Source: Pelomyxa schiedti (Eukaryota > Evosea > Pelobiontida > Pelomyxidae). Taken from it: DNA of 38,943 nucleotides. A program made the position numbers and the translations under genes. The notes under the pieces are model-generated. The model saw only the letters and a list, made by a program, of their open reading frames with translations, was not told the DNA's origin and did no database searches. The stretch is from assembly GCA_020536535.1 (NCBI GenBank), contig JAHLWZ010000952.1, forward strand, positions 1 to 38,943. Reading direction: 5' to 3'. Of this stretch, positions 12,414 to 24,396 are shown in pieces; positions within the stretch are counted from its first letter, which is position 1, and each line of letters begins with the position of its first letter.

Positions 12414-14956
12414 ATGCCTCCTTATCATTACTACTACGATCAGGCCCAACAACGGCAGCCAATCACGTTTGCTCCCTACCAAGTCCCTGATCAGCAACAG
12501 CAAGTCCCACAATCTTACTACAGCCAGCATCACCAGCCTCTGTTTTACCAGCCTGCAAATTACATGGCCACGCCCATTGCGCAACCCCCTTACGAGCCAG
12601 TCCAAGTCCCACCCCCGCAGGTGGCGTCCCATAATTTCGATGTTCTACGGGCGCCCCTCCCTACGTACAATGAGAATTACAACCAACAACCCTCCATTCA
12701 GTGGAACACTTACTATCCCGCCGTTCATCCTCAACCAGAGTGTTATTACCAGCAAATCCCGCAGCAGCAATGGGGATATGAACAGAGCGCCACATGCGGT
12801 ACTTCTACAACTACGTCATCAGCTACAATAAGTGGCACAACCTACAGTGATTCACCCGCAAGTTCCAGTGTTGAAATGGCTCAGCCTGAACAACAACCAA
12901 AGAAGAGGAGGAGGAGAAGAAGGAAGGCGCCTTTTCCTATATGAAGAACCAGAGCCCCAACCCACCCCTGCTAATGAGGACAATAGTGGATTTGATACTA
13001 GCCATGGTGTTAATGCCTACCCTAGTGCTGAATTTGAAGTTGATGCCAATGCCCATCTGGACCACTATGGTGACGGCGACATTATTCAGGAGGGATCCCA
13101 TCAAATTGATTCCCTGGCAACTGCTGTGCCTGGTACAGAAGCAGTACAAGAATACAATGTTGCCTGCGAAATCACTGATGTTCATCACGGTTGCTATGTT
13201 GAGGCTGACTATACAGTAGTCGATGACGCGCTTTCTAAACCTGCTGAAGAAATCCTTCCAGCCATGAAGACACACAAGATTCCAGCACTGCAAGCAACTC
13301 ATGAAGAGCATAAAGAACAGGGCACTCCTCAGGATGCAGCTGTAAAAGACGAGGCCCCCACTGAGCAACTACCACCCCCACAATTGACTGTCACTTCTTC
13401 ACCACATCATCAAACCTCAGCGTCGATCCACGGCATTGTGCTTATGGTTTCTTTGGCCTCGATAATGTTAGCAAAGACACCCTAACCTACAACAAAGAGG
13501 AGAACCTAGGGAAGGGAACTTATGGAAGAGTATTTGCAGGTATATTCATGTAGTGGTTATATTAACATTGAGTAACTATTACTGTTGTGGTTATATTTTC
13601 ATTAACAGCAAACAACTTGTATGACAAAGGCATGTATGGCACACAGCCGGCAGCTTACAAATTTTTGGACCATACAAACAATACAGCAGAGTCCATGAAA
13701 AAAGAGGTGGAAATGCTGCGCTATGTTGCATGTGGCTGCGTTGTAGCTGTTTTAGGTAGTCAGACTCTACACACCCCAACCTAATGTTTTATTGTAGTTT
13801 TATTCATCAATAATCAGGTGTCTGCATAGAGGAACAAGTCATTATCTTTGAGAGGTTGGCAACCGATCTGTTTAAGCTGCTGTACAGGGATGATCTCATT
13901 CCAGGTGATTTGCGGCGCAAAAAGCGTTTTGGTGGGCTCAGCCTCGAGGATATAAGCGTGATTATACATGGAGTGGTATTTTTCCTTTCCTTCCTTCCCC
14001 TGCACTAACCACCATTATTACTTCTCAAAGGCGTTAAGTGTATCATGGCTGCATGACAAGGGCATTATCCACAGGTCTGCTTTGCATCACATTTCAAGTC
14101 AAAACCTAATCGTTCTCGGCAGGGATATTAAATTGGCCAACTTCCTTGTTTCGAGTGAGCTGCACATCAAAGTAAGTTTGTGCCTGAAGAATAACAATTT
14201 AACCAAGAAATGAATAGATAGCTGATCTTGGTTTCGCAAAGCACTTCTCAGAGTTGAAGAACCTAAACACTGCAGTTGACACTGTGGGAACGTGTATGTT
14301 GTGAGATTACTCTCTTTATTGAATCTCATCGTTGTCCAGATTGTTACCTAGCGCCTGAGTTATTGCCATCAAATTCGGCAGAGATACACTTCACATTAAT
14401 GGACTCGCCAACACTAGACTCACTGGATTGGAATATCAAGAAAACCAGTTTCGCTTCTGATGTGTACGATAACCATTTCCTTCTCTTCCTCTCTTTTTTT
14501 CGTTCTGTTATTTGCACTGTTTTTTCATTCCCAAACGACAGTTTCGCACTGGGCTTGGTCATTCGTGAGATTCTGACAGGGAAGCCACGACACGGCACAC
14601 TAGGAGAACAGCTCCGCGAAACACAAAAAGGACACAACCTTCAAATCCCAGATATAATTGAAACTGGTGTGGATGCTAACAAGCAGACCCCAAAGAAGCT
14701 GGTGTGTTTATGAGTATTGAGGGATTATCATCCAACTAACCACAATCCAGATAAAGGTTATTACGAATTGCTTGGCAACGAATGTCGCTCAGGTCCGTAG
14801 TGGATAATAGTAGTTTTTGTTAAATATTGTGAATGAATTCTTACACTCACCTCTTCCCAGAGGTGTGAGATGAAGTGGGTCATGGAGGAACTGGACGAGT
14901 TCCGTGTTAAGCAAGAATTACTTAGAAATTCTGTTGCCTACGTCAACCACACTTGA
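12414..14956 (+). CDS. Protein kinase with Q/P/Y-rich N-terminal region
   Basis: The first half is disordered: Gln, Pro and Tyr-rich (QQQQVPQSYYSQHHQP), then a basic stretch KKRRRRRR, then an acidic Ala/Glu-rich stretch up to about 13360. The second half is a eukaryotic protein kinase domain: glycine loop GKGTYGRVFA, ATP-binding Lys in AAYKFLD, Glu in KKEVEMLRY, catalytic loop IIHRDIKLANFLV, metal-binding DLGFA (DLG in place of DFG), then CYLAPELL and FALGLVIREILTGK. All catalytic residues are present, so activity is likely; the kinase family is not clear to me. It contains about nine short introns. Two joins are uncertain: a frame change near 12870-12915 (a 46-nt GT-AG intron fits), and one at 13365-13420 that only a GC-AG intron resolves. 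The start is also uncertain. It ends at TGA 14954-14956, with AATAAA 20 bases later. Confidence 0.75.
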
Positions 14957-14975
14957 ACCTGGAAAGAAGGAAATG

Positions 14976-14981
14976 AATAAA
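14976..14981 (+). terminator. Polyadenylation signal of the kinase gene
   Basis: AATAAA lies 20 bases after the kinase stop codon, implying a very short 3' untranslated region in keeping with the compact spacing of genes here. Confidence 0.5.
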
Positions 14982-15162
14982 CAAACAGCCTCGTGAGAGG
15001 CTTCCCCTCAATCATGCCCTAAATAGTATTGATTTTTGTCCGGTTAGCACTCAAAGGATAAGCTTTTTGATGCTAACCACCCACTGTTCTGGATCTATCT
15101 GAACATCAAAACTAGGTGTGCAGTGAAAGGTTATTTAGCAGAAATCAACAGGAAGTTAAAAA

Positions 15163-16046
15163 ATGGCGAGTAGCCGCAGCACCTCTTTCACGTTCAATGG
15201 ACCAACTGGCGACACGAGGCTCGTGAAACTGGAGGCAGGAACAACTCTACGAGGTGTGTTCTTATCTATGTGAAGTCTCTCCACTTGGGTTTTTTTTTCC
15301 CCCTGGTGTATTGTTGTTTGAACTTATTCGTGTTCGTGAATACGATCCTCCTTACTTTGGAATTCATTACCACAAAAAAAGGCTCGACGGCCAGGGCGCA
15401 CATACTGGGCGACGCCAAGAACTCTGGGCACAACGTGGAGCTCACCGAGGTGCGAGCCAGCATTGTGGGACTGAAAAAGGACGGCAGCTCGGACGGCGGC
15501 GACTCGTGGGTCGACGTCAACGACGACGACACCGATATCCTCGAGCCCTATTCCAAAGTCATAGCCATAGTAGTCAAGTGCAAGTACTGTGACAAGCCAG
15601 ACACTGCAACCACCTCGGCTTCTGTGTCCGTTGATGTATCCGGGTCTCCAGCCAAGTCCGAGGGGGTCCCTCACATAGAAAAAAGCCCCAGCCCTCCCCC
15701 TGCACCATCATCGACCCTCAAGGCTCACCATCACCACAGCAGCAACAAGAAGGACGTGCACGCCAAGTCGACGCCGCCGTCCGACGATTCCACGAACAAA
15801 CACTTCATATCCGTCGAGTCGCCAACCGACGAGGGCGATTCCGTCAAGGAGCACAAGACTGCCGCCGCACCTGCTGCTCCCGCGGCCGCGGCACCCGATG
15901 ATGGGACGGCGGCTGCGTCACCAAAGGCTGTTGCTGCCAGCGACGCGCACGACGGCGACGGCGCCAAGAAGGGGGGAAAAACACAGGACGGCACCGCTGT
16001 GGCGTGGCACATGTGGTTGTGCTGTGGAAATTGCAAGTTTTTTTAA
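15163..16046 (+). CDS. Unrecognised protein, Ala/Ser/His-rich tail with Cys end
   Basis: Two exons joined across a 128-nt intron (15254-15381, phase 1). The ordered part is the first 110 or so residues: MASSRSTSFTFNGPTGDTRL, then VELTEVRASIVGLKKDG, SWVDVNDDDTDILEPYSKVI and a CKYC pair. Its alternation of short hydrophobic strands suggests a small beta-rich domain that I cannot name. The remainder is low complexity: Pro/Ser/His tracts, poly-Ala, then Lys/Gly. The last residues, WLCCGNCKFF, concentrate three cysteines near the C-terminus and could be a lipidation or membrane-tethering tail. ATG 15163 is the first in frame and follows an A-rich leader. The exons are GC-richer than the surrounding introns. 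No function is proposed. Confidence 0.65.
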
Positions 16047-16343
16047 TACTTATCGGGTGTTACATTGCTCTCTATTAGTGTTGTTGGAGTTACTGTTCAG
16101 TGATGGTGATGGTGGCCTTTGTGCTTGGGGGTGTCTGCTGGTTTTGCCTGGAGATTTTTCGTTTATTACAATCATTATTTGGTAGAGTGGGTAACTAACC
16201 AGGAACTCTGCAAGAGCTTGAAGAGAGGAGTTGTAATATTCATCTGGAACGACAATTACCTCGATTTCACCCTCAGCATCTGTTGTGATATCATTATAAA
16301 ATCTTTTGTAAAGTTAGAGAGTTTGAGGTGAGAAGTAGGTGGG

Positions 16344-17490
16344 TTACTTAGTCATGCGAGTCGCGTTATCCTCCAACCAATCATTGAATTTCATCATGAA
16401 TTCCTCTTTTTTACCAAATTCAATGCCATTGGCCAAGTTTTGCAGCATTTTAGTAACGACAACCATCTGACGCCGAATGCTAGGGGGTGGTGCTTGTGGT
16501 AGCAGCCCATAACTAAGAAAATACAGGTGGTTAGGGAAAACTGAGAAATTTTCTAAGAACCTCTCCGGTACAGAGATTGCCGTGTTATAGAATCTTAAGA
16601 AAATGAATGCTCCAATTGAAGACATTACGTAAGTGGGTTCTTTTGCTTCGATCTGTTTACAGAATTAGTATGACACAAGACCACTTAATAGATTTTTTTA
16701 TTGTTTACCTCCTGTTTGATTTGCCTGCATATCTTCCTCAAAGAGAGCGGCAACTGATCAGCTGATCGGGAAATTTGGAGCAGGAACTTGGTGCATATTA
16801 ACTTGACGCCAATGGCATTCAGGTCTTCATCTACTTCATCATTCATTTGTTCAGGATTGACCTAATAAAATGGTTAGGTCTGAAATTTGTTTTGTTGAAG
16901 TGCCTCATAAGTGGTTGAAACCAAAGACACAGACCCCTCGTTCTTTTCCTGGTTTGTGTAAAAATGGAGACAAAGCCAAGGTCAATATACTTGTTGGTCT
17001 TCGGCCTCTTGCAATACATTTTCAAATAGCACAGCCAGTGTTTTGAATAGATATGCAAGTCCAACCATTTTGGAATAAAACTTTTCTTTATAAGGGCAAG
17101 AGAAAAGTGCGAGGGGTACAACTTTAAAAGCTTTTGTTGACGAACTGTTCAGCCGGAAAAGTACCGAAGCATCAGTGGAGTCACTTATTTCTCTGGAGAT
17201 CAAATGTAGTACCTATCAGAAAAGGTTATTGAAAAGCTGTGGTAAATTCAATAACCAGTTGCGCTCCTGCACCATGGCGCTCAAAGAAGTAGACCATTGC
17301 TTTACACACGTTCTCCGAGTCAGTGATATCAATAGACGACAAAAGTTTATCCACCGTCGCCCAAGATCCGTCTTCAACTTCTCGAAGCTGACTCATGTGA
17401 ATGGGTAGCAAGGACTTATTTTTCACATACCAAAAGTGCCTCTGTATCTTTCCGTTCTTGATCAGAAAGAAGAGACCCATTGGTCTTAAC
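16344..17490 (-). other. Cytoplasmic RasGAP domain (within receptor gene)
   Basis: Catalytic segment of the receptor. The arginine-finger loop SVLFRLNSS aligns with the LFRxNS loop of p120GAP, neurofibromin and IQGAP-like proteins. The downstream FLRF and LQNLANG motifs, which stabilise the finger and bind Ras, are also present. This argues for an active GTPase-activating domain for a Ras- or Rap-type protein rather than a decayed one. Confidence 0.8.
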
Positions 17491-20400
17491 TTCAGAAAAC
17501 CTGATGGCAGTTACTTTGTTTTGAAACGTTGCAGGGATATAACTGATGCTTCAAAAGATCTGAAAAGCTCAGGCGTAGCTTTGCTTTTCTCCGTTTTTTA
17601 AGTATAACAAAGGCAAGAGCAGTAAAACATGGTACACAAACAAGAGGGATAGCAATCAAACCAATAAGACCCAAATTGTTTTTCGTATCCCCACCTTTTA
17701 TTTTGAGATAACAAAGGGAAGGGGTCTCTCGTACCAGATTCGCTTATTTCGGTGTCACAGTTAGGCCCTTGCCAATTAGCCCAACACTTGCAACCGACTG
17801 TCCCATTTGTGTATACAAGGCATTCTCCATGGACACAGGCAACGTTAGAACATGGACTGCGGGTGATGAAAAAGGAGAAGAAGGAGGGTAGGTATGTACT
17901 CATGGGTTGTTGAAAAGAATGCTTTTTTAGTAGTAACAGTTTCCCAACCATTGGTCACTTGCAAGAACCAGGAGTAATTTGTGTCAGATTGTAAGGCCAA
18001 TGATACACTTGTAGCTGTGGAAAGCAGTGTAATATTTTGATAAATTCTCCATGTACTATTGGTGCTATTGAAAATTTGCCCTAACAACTGTGAGGTCATT
18101 TTGAAGCCTCTATGTAAATACCAGTATCCTCGAGGAGTACAAGAACAAAACTGTTATCATATGAAGTACTTGGGCAAACATGGCCCCAAGTCGTCACGTT
18201 ACCCCATTGAAATAGAGTATTTGTCTTATAAGTGACATTGTGTACCCGAACTGGGAACAACAAGTCTGGGGCTATAGGAGACCAGTCGTAACAACACAAG
18301 AATCGTAAATAATCCGTGGTTGATTGAATTTGATCCTAATACATAAAGTTGATATGTGTGAAGTGAAAAAATCTGTCATACTGCATTGATTACTCTCACT
18401 CGCCAGTAATATCTAAATGCAAAGTTTAGGAATGAAGAAAGGTGAAGCAAAAAAGCGGTTCAAAGGAATAAGCAAACATTTGATCTAATTGCCAGTCGGA
18501 AGTATCAAACTGTAATGTGTCATTCTCGTTCGCCTTTTGGTAAATGACATCCACTGCCTCAGAAGGCCAAATGTCAGTTCGTAGAGAGACAAACAGGCTG
18601 TATGTTCTCGAACTTGAATTGATGCATTCTACACCCCAATCACTTAATGATGATATTTGAAGTTTTGCAGTAGGCTCAATATTCATCCCCTCGATGGGGT
18701 AGTTCAGGCTCGGATACCCTGGCTTAGATGAAATGCATACTGGTTCAAACGTTAGTTGGAACATCCGTTAATTGTTACTGGCAAGTATACTTGTAAATAG
18801 CATAGGCGTAGATTCAGGCGAATCGAGGTCGCCATTGGATGATGCTAACCACCAGGAGAATATCCCAGGTGTTAAAGTAAGTGCTATCTGATTTGAAGTC
18901 ACCGTCTTGGAGAAAGAGTACCCTGACCCAGTATTGAGAAGGCTGAAGGAAATTTCATTGTTTTGTGGAGTAAAGCAGCTGTGCCCATAATCTGGGGAAG
19001 ACCAGGTGAAGTTGACTAATGATTGAAGTATCTTTGCCCCCAGTCCAGGGTACATAGGAATTGGAGTGCTGGGCGCTGCTTGCTGACACAACTCAAAAGA
19101 ATAAGTTTCTGAGAATTTCTGGAGAAGAGTGAGGGAGCCAGAAAGTACTGGAGTTTGGGTACGGTTTCTTCGGTATTATTCACACTTAATCGCCAGCTCC
19201 AATTTCCAGGAACCAAGGGAAGTTCGGTGAGGTTGTATCTATGTAAGTATGAGCTTAACTCTTAACTAGGGGAAAGGTGGCATGCTTTACGTCATTTGTC
19301 ATAACAGAGAAGACTACAGTGGCATTATAGACAAATAACACCGTCGAACAAGGCTTGGTATAGGGGCAGGTCTCTCCACAGCTGGCTGGTGTCCACTTCA
19401 GGATAACAGGTTTGGTGAAGTCTGCTATCTCATTATTCGCCGGTTCTTGTAGAAGTGGAGCTATTGGAGATTTTCGAACACAGACAGTAAAAGAGCTTAT
19501 TGCCCACGGAGTGTAAACAGCACCATTAAAATATCTTATACTCCACTGGTATACTACTGAGGCTGGAGGGAAGGAGGTGGAGTTGTATACAGTAGTATTA
19601 AGATCAAAGTTTTTGGACAAATATACAAGATTTGTAGATGTATCAACAACAGAGAATGCAACAAATTGGGTTGCTGACAAACCACAGTTATCACCCAAAG
19701 GAGGTGCTATCCAGCGGAAAAAGATATCATCATATGACACACGAGAACCAAAGCCTGGATATGTGAGGTTGGGTGCCGTATATAACACATCAGGCACGCA
19801 ATAAGTGAAACTGGTGGAGATTGCTGCTGAACAAAGTCCCAGGGTACATGCAGCCAGTGAGGCAGCGTTTACAACACCGTCAGAGGCATATAGTAAGTAA
19901 TTCAGTTGCGACGTCGGGAGAGGATATGACCTAGAATTTAAGACCAAGATATAAGATCGAGCTTGATTGCATGTTGTTCTCCACGACACCGGCGGAGACC
20001 AGACAATATTGATTGATGGAGACCCGACTAATATTCCACTGGGGGTCATATTTTGTGGCGAGTCTGGTGCTTCAACAAGGCAAACATAAAAGTAACGCTC
20101 TTCCGATGTGGAGTTTAGTACGCCGTTGAACGCAGATACACGCCACCACCACATTCCTGGTGCGAACGAGTCTGTAAGTGTTTTTCCTGTTGTTTCAGAC
20201 TGATTCCAAGTGCTGTCTCCGTCATTTCGGTATTCAACAATAAAGAGCATCAAATTCGTGCCGTTGCACACTTTTCCAAATGACTTGAAGGCTTTCCCCC
20301 ACTCCAGTACAACATCAACAGACAAACTTGTGGCATTGTTAGCAGGTGAGCTCAGCAACGGGATATCAGGAGCTGTATCATTACAAGTGGCTGGCTGGAA

Positions 20401-23400
20401 TTCCACGCTTCCCACAGCCAAGCTGCTGCTATACTGGTTATCCACTAAAACGTACCACCAGGTAACACCTTCTGTGAGGTTGACAGATACACTCCCGGTT
20501 GCATTGGCCCCACTAATCAGTACAGACTCATTAAAGACCACTGTGATATTGCACAATGGAGTATGAATACACGCCTCCCCACAGGCAGGTACTTCCCACC
20601 CAAGGTCTACGGTGGTCACATTGGAAGTATAGGGAGACCCCACTGGGGAAAGAATGGGTTCATCAGGGTCCGATAAAATGCACATATTCAAAGTCTGTAT
20701 TGCTGATACAGGGTTGAGCATATCGTTTCGCACAGACAGAGCCCAATATAATTCTGGGGCACTTTGTTGAATTCCAACTGGCGTGACTTCAGTAGTAGTC
20801 AGTTGGGCAAGAGCTATCCAGCTTTCTGAATTGTTGAATGTGGTCAGATTATGTGAGTACCACAATAACAATGTAGGTTCCTCATAGTAACAGTTGAAGC
20901 CAAAGTTGACACTCTCCCACATGAGCTTACTCACTCCATAAATGAAATTTTCTCCATCCAAGGGAGAAACAAGAATCGGAGCACTCTCTGGATAAGAAGT
21001 GCACACAGTAAACACATTTACTGTAGTACTGTTTTGCTGAAGAACCGTGTTGTTCGCCATGACATACCATGAGTGATTGCCAACTCCAACTAGTACTGTC
21101 AAATACTTGTCCACTGTTGATCCAATTGCGTTACCATCAAGAAAAACTGTATAGAAGCCATCTTGTGCGAAGTCAATACTCAGAAAACTAGGGAAAAGGC
21201 CAACCTGTCCCTGGGCAGCTTGTACCCATGCTGGCCGTTCTTTGCCAGGAAAATGTCAGGTTGAAGGCAGTAGAATTCAGTAGGGGGAATAATGTATTAC
21301 TGGATGGGGTTTCCAAAGCAAAGGACCACGGAGATGAAGGTGTGCAGAAAGTGAAATTCCAATAGGAAGACTGGGAGGTGTATTCTTCGTTGCTTGAAAC
21401 AATGTACCAATAATAGGTTCCGTCACCGAGTGTGACGTTATGTTGATACCAGGGTACTTTAACGTGAGATGCAACTCTGCTTGGTGAACCTACTCCCATG
21501 TAGACATCATACCACTGATCAGCAGGATAATTCATGTTGAATCCTTTTCGAAGTTATTCTGCGGTGAAGTCGAAGGAGGATCCGACCTGATTGCTTACAA
21601 AGAAACCAATGAGTAGCCGTGCACACATCTGCCGTCCAGCCTGAAGTAGTTGCATAAACGCAATCTTTAGTTTCGGAATTGAGATTTATTTCCGAAGGTT
21701 TATAACTGAGACTTGCCCCATCCAACCAAGAAAATGTGCCTTCCGCTCTGAAAAAGGATATAAGGCTCTATTTCAGGAGTTCAATAATTACGTGATATCG
21801 TTAAGCCCAATCCAAAAAGGTGCACCAGTAAAAAGCGAATTGGTCACGTTAGTGGCTTCTTCAACAGACTGGAATGACGCCAGTGTCACATCAAGCCCAT
21901 ATGCTTGACATGCTTTTATCGCGGAATTGTAGGACTTGGCAGACTGAACGAGTTGATAACAAGCACTTGGGTTGGAGACATCAGGCCAAAACGTACCAAA
22001 CCCAGCAGGACAGGAACGACCTTACTTAGTGAGTTGGAAGTTGATGTAGAGTAAGCATACTGGGATATAGCCCCCACTTAAGCAGGGGAGGGTTTTCGGG
22101 TTGGTATGCACCCCGTCCTGGAGAATAATGAATAGGGACATTGGGATACTTTGCTGAGGTTATTCTGAAGGAAAATTGAGATGAAATGTTAGAGGCTTGA
22201 GCTTGCACAGAAGTTCCCTGAACTATTGCTGTAAGTACTGCTGTAACATTCTTTTTGTTGGTTAAACTCTTTGTGTAAATCTGGGTTGATACCCATGTGC
22301 AGGAAGCATCAGATGATAGAGATAGTAAGAAACTTGTTGTTGTGAGGCCACGCTCTAGTTTGGATACTGTGGTATCCCCCGTACAAGTGTAACCCAGGTC
22401 ATATGTGACTGTGGCGCCATTGCAGCTTGTCCCTGTGTTGACAGTACTCCAGCTCAGTGTTACAGTACGAGACTAAATACAATGGGATGAATGATGATAC
22501 TGAGCTATGAGCTCAATTGAAGAATTACATACATAGCCAACCCATAAATCTTCAGGGGATTGTAACACAGGAAATGCTGGTGGCCGTATAATGCAAAATC
22601 TTTGAACAGGTTCAGAGGCAGTTATTTGGAACTCTGAGCATCGCCAGTTGGCAAACATAATAACCATTTCGTTAGCTTCGCACTTGTTGTTTACATAAGG
22701 TAAAGTGTATGTGCACTGCGATAGGTTCTTGTTGTTGCCACAAAATTGATCAATTTTTGATGCCAGGTTCCCACAGTCTTATCCAAATGTTAAACCAAGT
22801 ACCAAGTTATTAACAAAAATTCAAAAGCCATACTGCCGGGACTGGACTGGCAGTTTTTGCTGGAGGAAGTCCATGCAAGAGCCCTTTCCACTTTACGTAT
22901 CACTGTAGGTGCAGTACAATTTATAGTGATTTTTGAATTATTAGGAATTATTCTGCGACAGAGGTTCCTAAGCCCAGATTGTGAACAAGATTTAGAGTTG
23001 GAAATGGGGTACCCATATTGTGGCAATGGTGCAGCTCTCCAATAATACTGACCTGGTCCAAAATTAACTGCTGAAAGATTGTGAGTTTCTAGTTTCCTTC
23101 CCAGAGGGCCCCTCCCCCGCATTTTTTTGGCATACTGGCAGTTCGGTCATTTGGGTTTGAGGCGGAAGTGCGCTGGTAACTGGAAACAGTGAATGGTGTC
23201 AGAGAGGAGCCCCATTCAATTTTAAACTGCGAAAGTAGCGACAGATCTGGCGTGTTGGGCTGGCAGTACTCGGTCCAGCCATTGTACGTCACCTTGAATG
23301 TGATGGGGAGATACGTCTCGGTCGATCCGAGAACGAAACGAGTGTTGGTGACAGATTGGACGTATCCGGGGCACGACAAGCACGATGTAGAACAGCTGGA

Positions 23401-23529
23401 TGCCTGTCCGCTGACCGCCGGCGTAAGTAGAGTACCTACATAAACTGCAACAAGCAATAAGATCTCGACTAATGATACAAGCACGGCGCTGTTGCTTCGC
23501 TTCAAGCCGGGAAAAAACGTCCCCGGCAT
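16344..23529 (-). CDS. Single-pass receptor: C-type lectin, FN3-like repeats, EGF, cytoplasmic RasGAP
   Basis: Large surface protein on the minus strand. Order: a hydrophobic signal segment ending near TPAVSGQASS (23529-23400); a Cys-rich N-terminal region; a C-type lectin domain (about 22020-21660) with CYQLVQSAKSYNSAIKAC, FWIGLNDI, FSWLDGASLSY, DCVYATTSGW and HWFLCKQ; at least eight tandem FN3-like repeats of roughly 95 residues (21535-18100), each closing with a Cys before a PxxPxLxxP linker, as in CNDTAPDIPLLSSPANN; an EGF-like module (CSNVACVHGECLV, CKCWANWQGPNC); a membrane helix LIAIPLVCVPCFTALAFVIL followed by KKRRKAK; then a RasGAP domain (17490-16344) with SVLFRLNSSSTKAFK (arginine-finger loop), GLAYLFKTLAVL, IFLRFYN (FLR motif) and RRQMVVVTKMLQNLANG. 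Many N-glycosylation sites lie only on the outer side. It ends at TAA 16344. Exon joins through the TM and GAP region were checked and keep frame; some joins at 21500-23100 are less certain. Confidence 0.82.
21660..22022 (-). other. C-type lectin-like domain (within receptor gene)
   Basis: Two exons encode the full fold, from the first Cys in SCPAGFGTFWPD to the last in FLCKQ. Conserved WIGL and the closing WxxxxC-type spacing are present. The calcium/sugar site motifs EPN/QPD and WND are not seen (the equivalent stretch reads TSGWTADVC), so ligand binding need not be classical calcium-dependent sugar binding. Confidence 0.8.
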
Positions 23530-24396
23530 CGTGGGTTGTGTGTTTGTTTGTTTTTTTTGTAGTTTGTGAGGGTTTTCTTGGTCCGGCCTTTTTTGGGAAA
23601 ACCGATTGTTAGCGGAAAAGTTCAGTTTCGCTAAAACGAGTTGAAAAATCTACATTTTTGAAATCAGATTCCCCATGAGGGTGCACTGGCCTTTCCATCA
23701 ATCATCCAAAATGTCCATCCCCCCGAAGTCCCGCAACGCAGAATAGAACTCGTCTGTTTTCAGCCTCCAAACTGTAACAAAACGCCCAAACAAAAAGGCT
23801 CCCGTCCTCCTGGTGTGGGTGTGGGAGTGGACTTAAAATGTTTGCTGTTTTGTGCAGAGGTAAAAGTTGATTACAGAAAACATCAACTTGGCGCGCATTA
23901 ATTGTGTCCGAGATCAAATGACAACGGTTACATTGGCGGACTCATGTTCTATTTTGAGCTTGCCTCTTGTTCTCGTACAGTAGGTGCACCTGCAGTTGTA
24001 GTTTCTCCCATAACCCCACACCAAATATTGCAAATACTAAACACCCATTGAACTGTGAATTGAAAAGGGCAAATAAAGTAAAAGGCTTTTTCACAACCTA
24101 TACTCACTCAGCAAAGAGAAGTGGCACTTAGGTTGGATGCAAGGTCATTGTGTAGGTTCTCTCAGACATGCAGAGCATTGCACTCTGCATTAAGTGACAA
24201 TGCCTTGTGGAAACAGGTTTTTATCCAACATGATTGGGGCTGGTTTTTCCTGGCTGTACTGAGGGAAAAAGTTACATTGGATAAGTAAGAGATTACTCTG
24301 AAGAAGTTCAGGCACTTACTTTGAGAACTCCCAGGTATGATGGTGATTGGAAATCACTTTATGCCAAGGCCTATAAAAGGACTTCCCCTCTACAGA
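23530..24396. promoter_or_regulatory. Divergent intergenic region, receptor / Arf-like GTPase
   Basis: The receptor runs left and the Arf-like gene right. No other gene is visible in these 870 bases. Several ATGs upstream of 24397 (for example 24342 and 24345, in frame with it) could extend the Arf-like protein by about 18 residues. Confidence 0.4.

Noticed and set aside
22690-22790. SUEL-type (galactose-binding) lectin domain in the receptor N-terminus
   Set aside because: The spacing of cysteines near CGNNKNLSQCTYTLPYVNN is suggestive, but the fold-defining residues cannot be followed across the uncertain exon joins.
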